Assembly (NCBI GenBank): GCA_030407085.1
Contig: CM059587.1
Coordinates: forward strand, 80,031,001-80,095,000
From: Trichopria drosophilae
Lineage: Eukaryota > Arthropoda > Insecta > Hymenoptera > Diapriidae
DNA: 64,000 bases
Reading direction: 5' to 3'
The number at the start of each line of letters is the position of its first letter. The first letter of the stretch is position 1. A program made the translations under genes and the position numbers. This document shows, in pieces, positions 1 to 12,496 of this stretch. A model generated the notes under the pieces. The model saw only the letters and a list, made by a program, of their open reading frames with translations, did no database searches and was not told the DNA's origin.

Positions 1-910
1 AATAACAACGATGTAAATATAGTACGATACTTTGCGATTACAATTGAAATTGAAAAACGTATCAAAATGATATACTATATTCGTTGAGGTTATGTTAATA
101 TAAAGCGTGTTTATACTTTTATAAATACTCATGATAATCAAACATTATCAGATATGAACACGGGGAAACCGTATGATGTACTGCGGAAGTATTTTCATGA
201 GGTTTGCTCTAGACATAACGAGCAGCAAATGACACTAGTAACGACGCGGCAATACATAGTAATAAAAAGCTTCGATCATTTGCAGATAAAACAAGATTTA
301 CTTTTGAACGAAGGCAGAAAATGCATTTGTTAAAAACAAAAAGACGGCATTAAGTCTGGAATTTTTATTAAGTTATCGATCTAAATAACTCTAGTTTATT
401 TAAATTGTACCAAATTTTTGGACGTCATCATTGATGAGCAATACCAAAGTTATTAAGATTTGTAACTGCAGTCATTCAGTTAAATATTACGATGTTCATT
501 CCTAATATATTTTAGTTGACGATACGATAAGATTGATCTTTATATCCAAAGAAAGAAGATTTTATACATATATTCCACATAAAAAATGTAAAATTGTTTA
601 TTCTACACAATATCGTATAGCATTATGCTGATGTTTTAGCAATGAAAATTAATTGTATTTTAGTCACCGAAGCTTTTTAGTTATTCGAGGTAGTTTGTGC
701 ACTTTCTTTTTCCAAACAAATCAGTAGGGAAAAGTGATGCTGAATAGGTATAGGAAATGGTACTCATTAAAATGCAATCACATTAAGCCTATGACGATCG
801 AACCAGTTTAATTTTTGGATGTGTCAGTTTCGTAATCTCGACACTTAAAAAGAAATTAGTGTGAAGAGTAATCGAATGCTACTAAATGGGTTGATAAATG
901 TCACTCAGGG
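1..910. other. Upstream flank of the knirps-family gene, no gene seen
   Basis: AT-rich sequence with no open reading frame of note, no recognisable repeat and no RNA gene. By position it should contain proximal regulatory sequence of the gene to its right, but I see no motif cluster I can defend. Confidence 0.5.
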
Positions 911-949
911 TATTAAAGTACTGGGGCAAGACACCTGAACATTCAGTCT
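911..949 (+). promoter_or_regulatory. Candidate core promoter (TATA-like box plus initiator)
   Basis: TATTAAAG at 911-918 lies 34 bp upstream of the A of an insect initiator match, TTCAGTC, at 943-949. The spacing is slightly longer than the usual 30-31 bp, and no downstream promoter element matches at +28. The supporting context is that an ATG-free leader and a donor site follow. Confidence is low because both motifs are short and occur by chance in AT-rich DNA. Confidence 0.3.
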
Positions 950-1034
950 GTTTGAACCAGCGAACCACGCATATTGTGCCTCAATTGTCAACACACCGTC
1001 GTAGCAGTTAGACTTATAGGAAGACTTAGCCATG
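945..1034 (+). other. Candidate leader exon ending in ATG
   Basis: The start is placed at the A of an initiator-like TTCAGTC (943-949) and the end at a donor, ATG|gtaaaa, at 1034/1035. No ATG occurs between 945 and 1031, so the ATG at 1032-1034, in a reasonable context (agccATG), would be the first in the mRNA. Splicing to the acceptor at 1456 places it in frame directly before the ATG of the next exon, giving Met-Met-Asn-Gln. The intron would be 422 nt. This is inference from motifs; the true leader could start elsewhere or use another donor. Confidence 0.4.
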
Positions 1035-1456
1035 GTAAAAAAGGTTTTAAGGTTTGCATTCACGGGCTGTTCTTGTATCGCGACGTGACTCGATTGCCTC
1101 TTTTTCTACCGGCGTGAGACACATAACCTTCTTTGAAATAGCTTCTTCACTCGAGCAGCAAACTTTCCTCCGCTCCTTTGTAAAATCGCTAAGTTTCCTG
1201 TTCGCGTCCGTTTTACGAGCATCTGATATTTTGACGTTTAGTTTTAGCGTTTATTTACGACAGTACGCGTTTAGCGCTTTTTTCTACTTCGATTAATTGA
1301 AACGACACCGTCAATGGCCGTGAATACAAGATGTGTTGTTGCTTGAAGGATGATGTAAATTTGCTTCAAAAAAACATATTTTTTAAAAGAATTTTAACTT
1401 AAATGAACGGTATTTAAACGGTTGATTTTCACTAACATTCGTTATTTTCTTTACAG
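1035..1456 (+). other. Candidate first intron, 422 nt
   Basis: It runs from gtaaaa to ttacag. A spurious 80-codon open frame inside (1054-1296) matches nothing known and has no coding context. The 3' splice site is secure because the coding exon begins there; the 5' splice site is inferred. Confidence 0.45.
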
Positions 1457-1534
1457 ATGAACCAACAATGCAAAGTCTGTGGAGAACCAGCGGCTGGGTT
1501 TCACTTCGGAGCTTTTACGTGCGAGGGTTGTAAG
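1457..1534 (+). CDS. knrl: Knirps-family nuclear receptor, coding exon with first zinc finger
   Basis: This 78-nt exon encodes residues 1-26, beginning [18 protein letters not shown] and ending CEGCK. It carries all four cysteines of the first C4 zinc finger (C5, C8, C22, C25) and the start of the P-box (EGCK, residues 23-26), the recognition helix that reads the DNA half-site. It is bounded by a good acceptor (pyrimidine-rich, ttacag at 1451-1456) and a donor gtaaat at 1535. The exon is in phase 0 at its 3' end and joins directly to SFFGR in the next coding exon. The exon opens exactly with ATG, and the leader exon upstream may also end in ATG, so the start could be at 1457 or 1032; both are in frame. 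Family membership is very secure, paralogue identity is not. Confidence 0.93.
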
Positions 1535-3210
1535 GTAAATATTCAATTCTCATTTATTAAGCAGTTAACAAATGTTGAACTGCGGGTCTGTCAAATTTAT
1601 TACATCGATAGTAAACTTTACTATGCTTAGTTATACATTTTTTAGAAAGTATAGTAAAAATTACAATTTTTGTTTAATTCTGAAATGAAAAATCGAATTG
1701 CTACATGTGGAAAATATCCATTACTTTTATCGCTGAAAGATTCTGACAGAAGAACCCTGCTTTTTTCACAGTTAAGTGCAATTACAAGTGTAATTAGATC
1801 GGAAATCTTATCAAACACGGAAAAATATAAGTGCATCTTTTTCCTTATCGCTCATTAGGTACCTAATAACTCTACGCATATCTAAATGTGCCCTTCACTG
1901 CTATTGTGACATCCACTTAATCCCGAGCGCCTGGACTTAATTGCAATTTAATTACTTGGAAAACGATACCTTATTCCATTAAACTATTTATTAATAAACG
2001 TCTCTTATGATTCATGTCAGGAATGTAGAAACTAAAGCAAATGACGCGTTAAAAAAATATTAAAAGTGATCCCCAGTTTTTTTAAAGATGAAACGTGAGC
2101 TACAAGTAAAAGTGATCGCATCATAATCCTTCCGGTGATACGTATCGCAATGTTTCGAGTCGAGGAGATCTCCCCACCCTCTCCCTATTGTATCGTTGTC
2201 AGGTCGGAACATTCGCCAGTAGGGACCTACCTAAACGAACGAGTTAATCGGCGTTTCTAGAATCCCGTTATAGTAAGCGATGAGGGACGAAACCGAATAT
2301 TATCAAGACATTTTTTTAATCGCGACACTGCGGTGACATTTGCGGGTAAACAAACGGCGTTGACCGCAGCTGCCGTAAAGCGTTCCCGCGCCTTTACAGT
2401 TATCGTTATAATAGGAATCGCGATTTTGTGTGTCAAGTATCCGCAAGCCGTCGAAAAGCCCCCCCCTGGGTGACGAGTGACCCAAGCATGCAGCGCCAGG
2501 AATGCCGGTGCGAGATGAAACCAGAATACAGCCTGCGTCTAATCGGCTCGGTTAAAGGTTACGTCAACCTTCTCAACTCCTCAACGTGAACTTTACACGC
2601 GATTAAAGGTCGCGCGCATCATACGCGTATATTGTACTTTACGATTATCGACGGTGCAAGAGTCGTAAGCCGCTTGGATCCACCTGAGTGTGCTTGATTA
2701 CGCCTTAAAAATCATCGTCGATTTTTATCACAATTGAACTTGGTATAAATTACAAGCGATGAACGTGATGTGACCTTTACGCATGGGAGATGTCTAAAAT
2801 GTCGTTTACCGTTACAATGTTGACTTGGACGTACTTCCCTATAATGAATATACGTTGTATATACATGCACGTCACATTCCTTATATAATTTTTCCATTCG
2901 CATAGCATTTTTCGCGACAAAGTAACTTTCATTTCGGCGGTCATTAGTTTATCACTTATAACGCTGGACGTCACACTACAATAGTCACGTGATATACGTC
3001 ATTCTTGTACATTGTGAAGGAAGAACACGTGTCGATCGTGGTACAGCGCTACCTAGCGGCTGCCAAAAGAAAGACGTTTATCCACGTCTCTTTATTTACA
3101 CACAATCCAATCGGTGAATGAATTGTGTGAAATGAGGATTACCGTTACAATGGGTTGAACAACTTTGAGGAATTTGACGTGAGGGGAAAGTTGACGACAA
3201 TTCGAAACTT

Positions 3211-3250
3211 ACATAATTCAGTAAGATCGATGGATCTCACTGAATTACGT
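3211..3250. repeat. Short perfect-type hairpin in the large intron
   Basis: Two 18-bp arms, 3211-3228 and 3233-3250, are inverted copies with 16 of 18 matches and a 4-nt loop (GATG). The core arm is AATTCAGTRAGATC. It stands alone, with no matching copy seen in the window. Confidence 0.6.
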
Positions 3251-6200
3251 ACGATCCCTAAGGGGAGATAGGTCGTCCCCAGTGGGGGAAGCGTTTACTG
3301 TTAGCTGTTAGGTTGATAGGTTGAACAATGTTGACACGAATCGAAGCGTTGAGATAGGGGGACTATTTATCGGCATAACGCGCGAGGAAAGTCGACGAGA
3401 AGGAAACGGGATGCTGGTCTCGGGCCTAATCGAACCGAGTCAAGAGAGCATCGGCGAGAAGCATAGAGCATAGTCTTGTTAACAGGCAGTTGGATGCAAG
3501 GGTGTTGACCCTTGCTCTCGTCGTCCTAGTCGACCCGGCAGACGTCCCACACTAATGCGCGTACGCAGCGGAATATCGGTACCGCATACTAAGTGACCCA
3601 TCCGATTGGATCTCATTAGGGTAACAACGAGCAATAGTTTACCTTCGCGTCCTACTCGCTCCACCGGACGAGACGGCCAAGATAACGCGCTTTAGATAAA
3701 TTAGACTCAAACCGGGGAACCGAGGGAATGATCGAGAATTGAGAGAAACGAAGCTTCTCTCAAAAACATAAATTCCAGCTGCCGGACAGTTAATGGCGGA
3801 CAAGCGGCTCTATCTCTCGCTCATCTAATTCTGTAACCTTAGCTTTTCTCCTCTCCGCTTTGGCCGCTTTACCGTCCTTCTTTCCTCTTACAGCACACTT
3901 TATATAGAAATATTTTCAACCCGTTGCTTCACAATGCCGAGGCACCGGCCATCTGGCAATACCGGCTATTCCCCGCGCCTCCGACGACGCCGCTCATTTT
4001 TATTGGCCAATCACTTACACGTCGGAATTATATCATAACGAATGGTTTTCGCCTAACGCTCAATTCCAATTCCGCTCTTGCCGTTATTTGTCTATCGGCT
4101 TCCAATTAAATCCGTAATTATGCGGATTACGTCATCGCGATTAATAGTCTCACAATGCCGATTCTAGCAAGATCGTATACAAATTCGTTACAAACTCTAC
4201 GACTTACCGATCTTAACTATCCTTACGAGTTAGGAAATAGAATGTATCCTATAAGACCAGGCTGGAAATAGCATCTCATCTCATCTGGTCAATAACGATT
4301 GACCTCCGATCCATTTTCCAGTCTCAAGAATTGTTGGAGAGTCCAACAAGGAATTTTGGTTGTTAGCAACATATTCAATATCAGTGATTCAACGACTGAG
4401 CCAACGTCAACACATTTTTATATTTCACCAGATTTACATAACCTTTAAATTTATGCGCAGAGGTAACCTTTTATTGAGTACATCAATTTCGTTCGTTATT
4501 ATCATGGAGTCTAATTCAGCGTTTCGCGTTAATACATTAAAACGAAGCCCACATGCGTGCGGTTCTTCAGTCGTGGTGTTTAGACAAGCGCGTTTAAATG
4601 GAGGTTATTTTATCTAAGTACGTAATTGATGTATTCCCCAGGCCGTGCAATATTTTTGCCGGGTATGGAGATTTTTAATCCAATAAACCGAACAGATTAC
4701 GCGATATTTCTACGAAACTGGTAGGAGCGTTATTCGAATGGATCCTTTACGGTATTTCGATTGGGATTTTCAACGTGGAGAGTGAAAGACGAGCAAGTAT
4801 ATAGGAATCGAAAACATTTTAGGCTTTAAGAAATGGGATCTTGATTAGCATACTAATAACCGTCGTGGACTCTCTGCGTGGCATTCTGGCGAGAAATACC
4901 AACCTTCGCCTTTGCCTCTCTGCTCCGCTTTTGCGTCTTCCTTTTTATTTCGTCGCTTTTTTGTGTAAACTTCGACCCCTTTTTGCTTTTATTCGCTTAG
5001 AATAAAGGCAGGTTTTATTAAAATTGTCGCATTTCATTACGGGCGATGTTCCATACCTTTTATGGGCTATTAAATCGAAGTAAATAAGTATTTTTGGCCA
5101 CATGCGTGCAATTTTGTTTCTCGGGGATCTTCGATGAAGGATGTTGATATCGTTCCTTAACAAAAACCATCGCTACAAATTTTTTTCTACACTTTTTTCA
5201 CGTGTATTTCAGACCAAGAATTTGCGCGAATAAATTACACAAAAAAAATATTCTATTGTTATATAATTTTTTTTTATATTATTGATTTGTTTTTGGATGC
5301 GCTTTCTCATCTGCTTCTGTTCCATTAATTTTATTTTCTTTTTTTTCGATGCGAATGTGACAACCTTGTTTATCATATGAACCGAAACGAAATTTATGTA
5401 GACTAAAAATAGCATCAACGAATACGGCGACACGGGCCAAAATGAGATCAATAACTATTAAATCATCGATGCAAATGGGTTTTCATTGTAGTTCGTCCAT
5501 TTTTATCGAAATTCGCGACCAAGGATTTAATTTTACTTCGTAAGTCGTAAAAATCGCATCGCATAAAATATTGGTAGGCGAAACTTAACGGTAAAACTCA
5601 ACTACAAAAAAAAGGAACTTATTGGACCTATCTTTTTTCATTGCGATGAATAATAATTTTATAAACTTTATATTACTAATTGCGATAATAAAAATTATAT
5701 TTCTTTAAAATGATAATAACAAAGAACCAGATTTCCATTGAATTTTAATAATTTACCACCGTGAAGATCGGTATTTCGAAAATGTTCACTCACAAATCAT
5801 TAGTTTGAAAAGAAGCACAAAAGATCTCTCGCTGGGCTTTTGAATTATATTAAACGATCGATAAGGATTCTACGCAGGCTTTTGAAACATCGCGCGAGCA
5901 CATTTTTGACGCTGCACTGATTAGCGGTCGCGGAACGAATGCGATCCAGTATGATGCAAATTTCGCGCATTGTTTTTTTGATGCAACGTACGAGCTTTAC
6001 ATCCACTGCGAAATTTACGTCGCACTAAATGAAAAACGAGCATGACAACAGGTAATTGCGTCTCAACCGAGAATATGATTTTTTTTTTTTTAGACCGCAA
6101 AATAATATTTCACGGATATTATAATAAGTAATTTAAAAATATTTTTTTTAAATTAATTTAGTCTACTGGTAATCGATAAAACATCTATGGAATTTGGTTC

Positions 6201-7728
6201 GATCGACCGTTTTCTTTTTAAATCGCTGAAGAAATTAAAGCATGTAGGAATGAGGCGTGATTCATAACCGGCCTCATTCATCCGAAATAAGCGGGACAAT
6301 GGCCACTGGTGAAAATAAGCCGAGAGTCCTCGAATCCAGGTTGGAGGACGATCGAGAAAATGGCCGGAATATATAAAGACAGTGAAACTTCACGATGGCA
6401 CCTTCGGTAACGTTCTGGTTACGTAATTGGTGTACACGCAGCACATCACTGATTTCAGGCATTGAGAGCTGAAATATATAAATAAATTAGCATCGCATTT
6501 ATCGACGTCGCAAAGCCCGACTTTAATCGTATTGACAAATTGGAATTTTGATTCTCATAAATTTATGTTTGCTTAACACTTTTTTGTCTGCCTAATTCAT
6601 TGCCGTTTTTTATTTCTTATTATTTAAAATATTTACGACACGTTGTGAAAAAAGGAATTATATATATATATTAATAAATTAAACACTTTTAAAACCATTC
6701 TAGATAATTTTTAAAATGCTGAACAAATATCGGTTACTTAGCAAATTTAACGAATCGATAATGAACTTATTAATAGCAAACATCTTTTTATTCGCCTAAG
6801 AGCGACATTTGTTTAAAAGGTAAATAAGTAATTTTCACGTCATTTAATAGCAACATGAAAATCAAATTATTTTAAACGGCACTAGAAACTTTAATAATCG
6901 TTCGGGATTCAGCGGCGAGTCAAAACAGTGCGAAGTCTGTTCCCAACCCACGCGCAAATATCACACCACGATGCAAATACATCTCCGCGGATATTCTATG
7001 AAAGACTGCCTCGAGACGTTTTCGCACGTTGCGCCTCGATTTGCAAAAAGTTAAATATACTAACACTGTAATCTAGAAACGTAAAGACTGACACGACGAC
7101 GGTGCTGATTTTTTAAAAAATTGTTCAAATAGACGTGAATCGTTAATTGTTTAAATTTTTATTTAAAATTAAAAATTGTGTTTAATTTTTTTATGTGAAT
7201 TTAACATTAATTTAAATTATTTTGGGTTTCATATTTGCACTGTATTAAATAATCAAATTTAATTTTTTTTTATATATATATCTTATTTATTTAGTTAACA
7301 CGGAGGTTAACGCACTATAAATTAATAATTTTATTTATATTCTCGCATTTGTACTCACCGGTACCCAGACAAGCTTCTTGAATTAGAGCTTTTGGGAAAC
7401 CGCGATCAAGGTGAAAGGTAGAGTGTAAAAAATAAAAAAAAAAATTTGTTATTATTTTTTATTTAAAAAAGTTCTCGGTTTTATTTGTTCTACTAAATAA
7501 ATATTAATTACCATGGTGGAATATTTTATGTAATATTTTTTAATTAAATTTTAATTAAATATTTACCATTTTTTTCTAATTTTTTTTAAATATTATTTTA
7601 CGTCGACTTTCTGAACCCATATGGGATTAAATCGCGACGGGACCTACAGTTTACGGAGGTGGAATCTGAACCATCTGAGCTTTGGCGTTATTAAACACTT
7701 ATAAACAAATACAGAGGTGTCTCGATGA

Positions 7729-7795
7729 CAGATGGCAGAGGCCGGGATCGAACCAGGGTTTTCTGATTACGAAGCCGATACTTCTAAGTCCATCT
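7729..7795 (-). repeat. tRNA-like relic with B box (old SINE or tRNA pseudogene)
   Basis: On the minus strand there is a RNA polymerase III B-box match, GGTTCGATCCC (complement of 7744-7754), preceded by GGCTTCGTAATCA, which resembles an anticodon arm. The acceptor arms do not pair, so this is not a functional tRNA. It lies in the large intron of the gene. Confidence 0.4.
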
Positions 7796-10700
7796 TAAAG
7801 AAAGTCTTCGCATCCCATTTTATTATTTATTTCGAAACCTCCAAATGACTATAAGTCATTGATGATCAATATTCCATCAATCTTCCAGACACCGAAATAT
7901 CTAGACATTTCATTAGTTTCTCTTAAAAAACGTACTGTAGAGTGGCGATAACGTTCCGAACGGCGAAAATAGCGTAAAAGGTCGTAAAACGTCGAGCCTG
8001 TCTCGGGGAATTTCCGGAAAAAGTTGAGGCGACGAAGAAATCTCGGCGTCTGATGGTCGACGAGGAAGATGGGCGCGTCGTGTCACCAGGGAGTGTCGTT
8101 CGGGCAGCGGTTTCGAGCCAAAGTCTGGGACAAAGAGCATCTTGGAGAGAACCGCGTCATGGAGAGTACGCGGATATACCGGCTTGCTTTTTACCGGCTA
8201 ATTGCGCGCGATTTGCATACCAATGGCGAGCCAAGATTTCACGACACTTCGCACCTCGGACGTTCCACTCGCCATCGGGTGTTATCACCATCTCGGAAAG
8301 TTCGCATCGTGCCAAAGGGCACCTGCAGGCTTGCCGCAAACCAAGCCAGCTATAGAGAGAGAGAGAGCCAATATTGACACTCCGGGAACTAAAGAAGTCG
8401 GACTTTAGATGGACTCTCTCTGTTGCTAGTATTTGGCGCGTAAGAGATTTACGTAATACTAATCGTCCCTAGTGCGCTCACCATTGATGCATCGACTTTC
8501 AACGGGTGCGCGCAATCCTACGAGTCTATGGTGATGCGGTACTATTACTCCTATTGTTCTGTCGTAACGTCCCGAAGGTTGTTATTTCCGAGAGAAAAGA
8601 AACGCTGACTAAAGAGAATACTCTAAGGACGTTCGGCAGCGTTAGTTTCCGTTGATTCATCAGCGGGACGTTTCGATGACCTCCTTGGAGTTGTCTTGAT
8701 GAACGTAAAACGTGACCGAGGAAGAAAACCGCGAACCACACATTGGTCCCGCGGCCGAGCGATTTATTACTATTGCTTCCGAGAATCAAGGATGGTGTGG
8801 AATTGGTGAACCTCTAAGGTCGTATATAGGCCAAACTGTCGCAATATAAATTGACGAGAGTCTTCGCCTTCTCGCGGGGCTGTAAATTCTATGCTTTGAA
8901 GCGTCTATTACTGAATACAATCGGCCGACCAATCCGTACCTCGCCGAGCGGCTAATTTTATATTATATTTTATAATACGATCTACCGTAAACCTTCCGCA
9001 ACAGAAACGAACGGGCAAAACTAATAAACTTTGCGTTTTCTAACCTACGCACATTTTTTAACCAACGATAGAAAGTTGTCGTAAATACTTCCGTCATTAA
9101 ATTCGTCATATTTCTGCAACATATATACTTTCGTCATCTGATGGTTTGGTTCTTTGAACATTTGGGTGCGAAGGAAGAGTTGGCCAACCGATCGGTGGCC
9201 CGTGCAGTTGCCCCAGTTCGCGCCCCGTCATCAGGGCGATATGCCCCAGACGAATGAAATCGCATTTACAAATCGCACTTAACATTCAGACAGTGATTCA
9301 GTCTACGCAATAACGACGTAGACGCCGCCGACGGTCTCGCCTACCGCTGCGGCGATCGCGAGAACTTTTCATAACAATCGATATTACGTAACGGCGTTCC
9401 AGAAACGCATTCAGCGTTTCACGCTACGCATCTGCATTTCCAGCAAATTGCAAACCACTTCGTGCGCCTCATCGCGACATCATTTCACTAAACATGTCAT
9501 TTTTTTCTTTTACGTTTTCCACTTTATCAACTTTTACCAACGTCTATTAATAGCTTAATGCAATTATTTCCATCGTACTTCCTTTCTTGCATTTTAGTCG
9601 AGAAGGACGTTGAAAAATATTCGATACCACGTTCGGGCCGTAATTTTTAATACCGCAGGATGCAGTAGAAAATTTCACATCCAGTTCTCGCGATACCCTC
9701 GCCGATATGAAAAAATTCTTCCGCTCTTGTTTTTATTTCGGGGTCGAGCGCGCGGTGCCTTTATATCGTAATTACGGCACGAAAAGTGCGCGAAAGGACG
9801 AGCCGTGACGAGTTTTTAAATAATCCGAGTGTACGCAACATGCCGTAATTGCGTCGCCTCGCGATGCAAAGGAGAACTCTTGCGAGAGCCGGTACCGAAA
9901 CTAATTCATGAGAGGCGAGAAAGGTCGACCTCGCTTCGCCTCTAGGCGTATGCACCTTACCGTACCATCCACGGAAGCAAATAGTCGCGAGGCACTCGAC
10001 CCGATACCGGAGGTCCGATAACTCGCCGACTTTCACCTGAAGACGCCTTGCGTTCTAAAGATGAGCAAAACCTAGACAAAACCAAAAAAATGCACCTAAG
10101 ATAAAAAATTAGGGGTGCAATTGGATGGGGTTCACGATCTCCTTCAGAATCAAGGATTCCAATTGGGAATTGGATTGGTGAACTCTGATCTGGTTTTTAT
10201 CGACTATGTTGGTTGTTCTTCCAAGTCTCGTCACCAGATACGCCGATGTACCCATTACCATTTATCTGTTTTCCGCAACGACATTCTAGGCCGCGCTTGG
10301 TCGATCTCTAATTTGCAGCTGGGATTAGCCCGGAATTGTCGCTAATTGTCGCTATAAATTCCTCGTCGACAATGCACCCGCGTAGCAAATGGGATCTTTC
10401 GAAGAGGATTCTGGAAAAAATACGAACGGTTATCGTCGTGCTCTTCATTAAACGGCAGAGAAAAAACTCGTTGCGCAACCTTCCTTTTGCGAGTCGTCCC
10501 TGCTGGAACGTATAATAAAAATGCGCCGATACTATCACTTAGCGAGCGCAACAAGATCATATTTACCATATAACGAAAAGTCGTGACCGCGCTTCGGTCG
10601 TCGTGACAGAGAAAGGCCTATCTCGCGTTACAGGTGCTCCGGATGAGTTTGAAAGAAAGAAATACAAACTGATGCGGGCGGATGGAGAGAAAGGTACGAG

Positions 10701-12496
10701 TCAAGGATGCATGGAGGTTTCTGAACGGTCGTAGAGCTTATGATTGCATGACGACAGACTTTGCGCGATTGTCGACTGTGCGACTCCATGGCTCTCGGAA
10801 GAAACGACAATCAGTCCCTCTTTTGCGTCCGTAGGCGTGCTGAGCGATCAACGGACGAGGATCACAATGTAATCGGAACGTGGTAACGCTGGCCGAGACT
10901 ACCATAAAAGATTAGCACGTTCGAAAAAAAAACGCAATTGGATGAGGCAGAAGACTAAAAGTCGACTTCTGACCTAGGCGAATCCCATATAGAAATCGCA
11001 TTTAATTATCGTCCGATCGGACCGATGACACGGGGAATCCATCAATAAGTAACGGAAATTATACGTTCCGAAAGGTTTGATTGACACTAATTTCTCGAGG
11101 ATTGCGACACGTCGCAATCTTTCTCGCGCCGTTTCGATTTAATGTTTTGTTCGCGTACTAATAACTCGCCCCTGGAGAAAAACGAACAGCTGATATTTCG
11201 GTTAAAGACTCTCTTCGCGATGCCAGCTCGAGTCGGTCCTCGATCGACCGATGGCCATTCGCCGTTGATGTATCGGCTGGTCTTGGAAAAAAAGTCGATG
11301 CCTCGGCCCGAGATCGACTAATGGTACTAATATACCATGATTGATGCTGTTACATCAGTCACGATGACACTACTACAACTAATGTAGCGTGAGCGATGTT
11401 GCCGCATCACTCTCCGCGTCATGGCGTACGGGTTAATTAACCACCGGAATAAGTCGTACCACGTACTTTACAATTTTGTCAAATCAATCAGTCGCGAAAC
11501 TTGGCCTTTATTATCGGAACACTTCGTTACCAGCCGGATGCGAATAATAACGTGTTTGTACAATACGATCGATGGGTTATATGATTGTAATCATATGCAT
11601 GTCTCTATGAATACGTTTGGTTTTCGACAATTAGCATACCCTCCACTAATTTGCACAACTTATTTAACCCCCCGAACGATTACGGTCTTTCAATTACGGA
11701 GCTTCGCAATAATCGCCGGTTCTTGGCAAATACGTTCCGTTGGCACGTTAAGCCGCGCGCGCGAACGTTGTGCGAATTATAAACAATTAAGGATTGTGAG
11801 GAACGACGCGCAATTTAACGGAAAGTGGTTTCTCTCGTAGCCTCGTAGAAAAATCGAGATGTGTGCATCCCTAGCCAAGCGAGATCATTCATGCCTTCCA
11901 CGGTTTCGACATCCCACGCTCTTACGCTCATTTCCTCCATTGCGACACCGACGAGCGGAAAATTCTTTGTTGGAGTTCGAGCAACTCGCAAGACCAAGTA
12001 CCAATTGCCAAACACCTGTCGGAAGTAGCAATGACCTAGGTCGGATTGCGCCACCCCTTCATGCGAAACTTCTGCCGGTGCACGCGTGTATACTTAACCA
12101 CGTGAACTAGAATTCGCTTACAATCTTCGCGGAGTCCTCGGACCTCGCGAGGAGATCGATATCGCGAGTTTTGTCTTATACCATTGTAATTCAGACCGTC
12201 AATCCGTGCCGTGCCTTTCTAATCCCCACTCGAGCTGTCCGAGACATCGCGCCTTTCCGAAACAAATAAATACTGTTTACTTTATTGAATACCCACTGCC
12301 GCTGCCGTCGACGAAACGTCGAACCGTGATTTATTATGTCACGATATTATAAATTTTCCTTTATCCGACGAAAAGATACCGAACAGAGCTGCGTTTTCGT
12401 ATAATTAGACAGACCCGTTAGCTGTAAAGTAATAAGCCTAGTCTTCACTGGTAATCAAATGTCCTTAAAACGTTTTCTTTTCTTCTTTTGTTACAG

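Larger units (their letters stand above)
1535..12496 (+). other. Large intron of about 11 kb inside the DNA-binding domain
   Basis: The intron separates the two zinc fingers at CEGCK|SFFGR. Donor gtaaat (1535) and acceptor ttacag (to 12496) both fit consensus. The stretches at about 2.1-5.1 kb and 7.6-12.4 kb are more complex and CpG-rich than the DNA right of 15 kb, whereas about 5.2-7.6 kb is AT-rich. Open frames inside (for example 11421-11840, 8053-8377, 9761-10036) encode nothing recognisable. A developmental regulator with one large, compositionally distinct intron commonly keeps enhancers there; that is inference. I found no nested gene. Confidence 0.9.

Noticed and set aside
11421..11840. 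139-codon open frame on the + strand inside the large intron
   Set aside because: No recognisable domain, no promoter or splice context, and it lies in CpG-richer intron sequence where long chance frames are expected.
12488..12496. Start of the main coding exon at the in-frame ATG 12488
   Set aside because: The three extra codons lie in the polypyrimidine tract and acceptor of the intron; the family sequence requires splicing from CEGCK at 1534.
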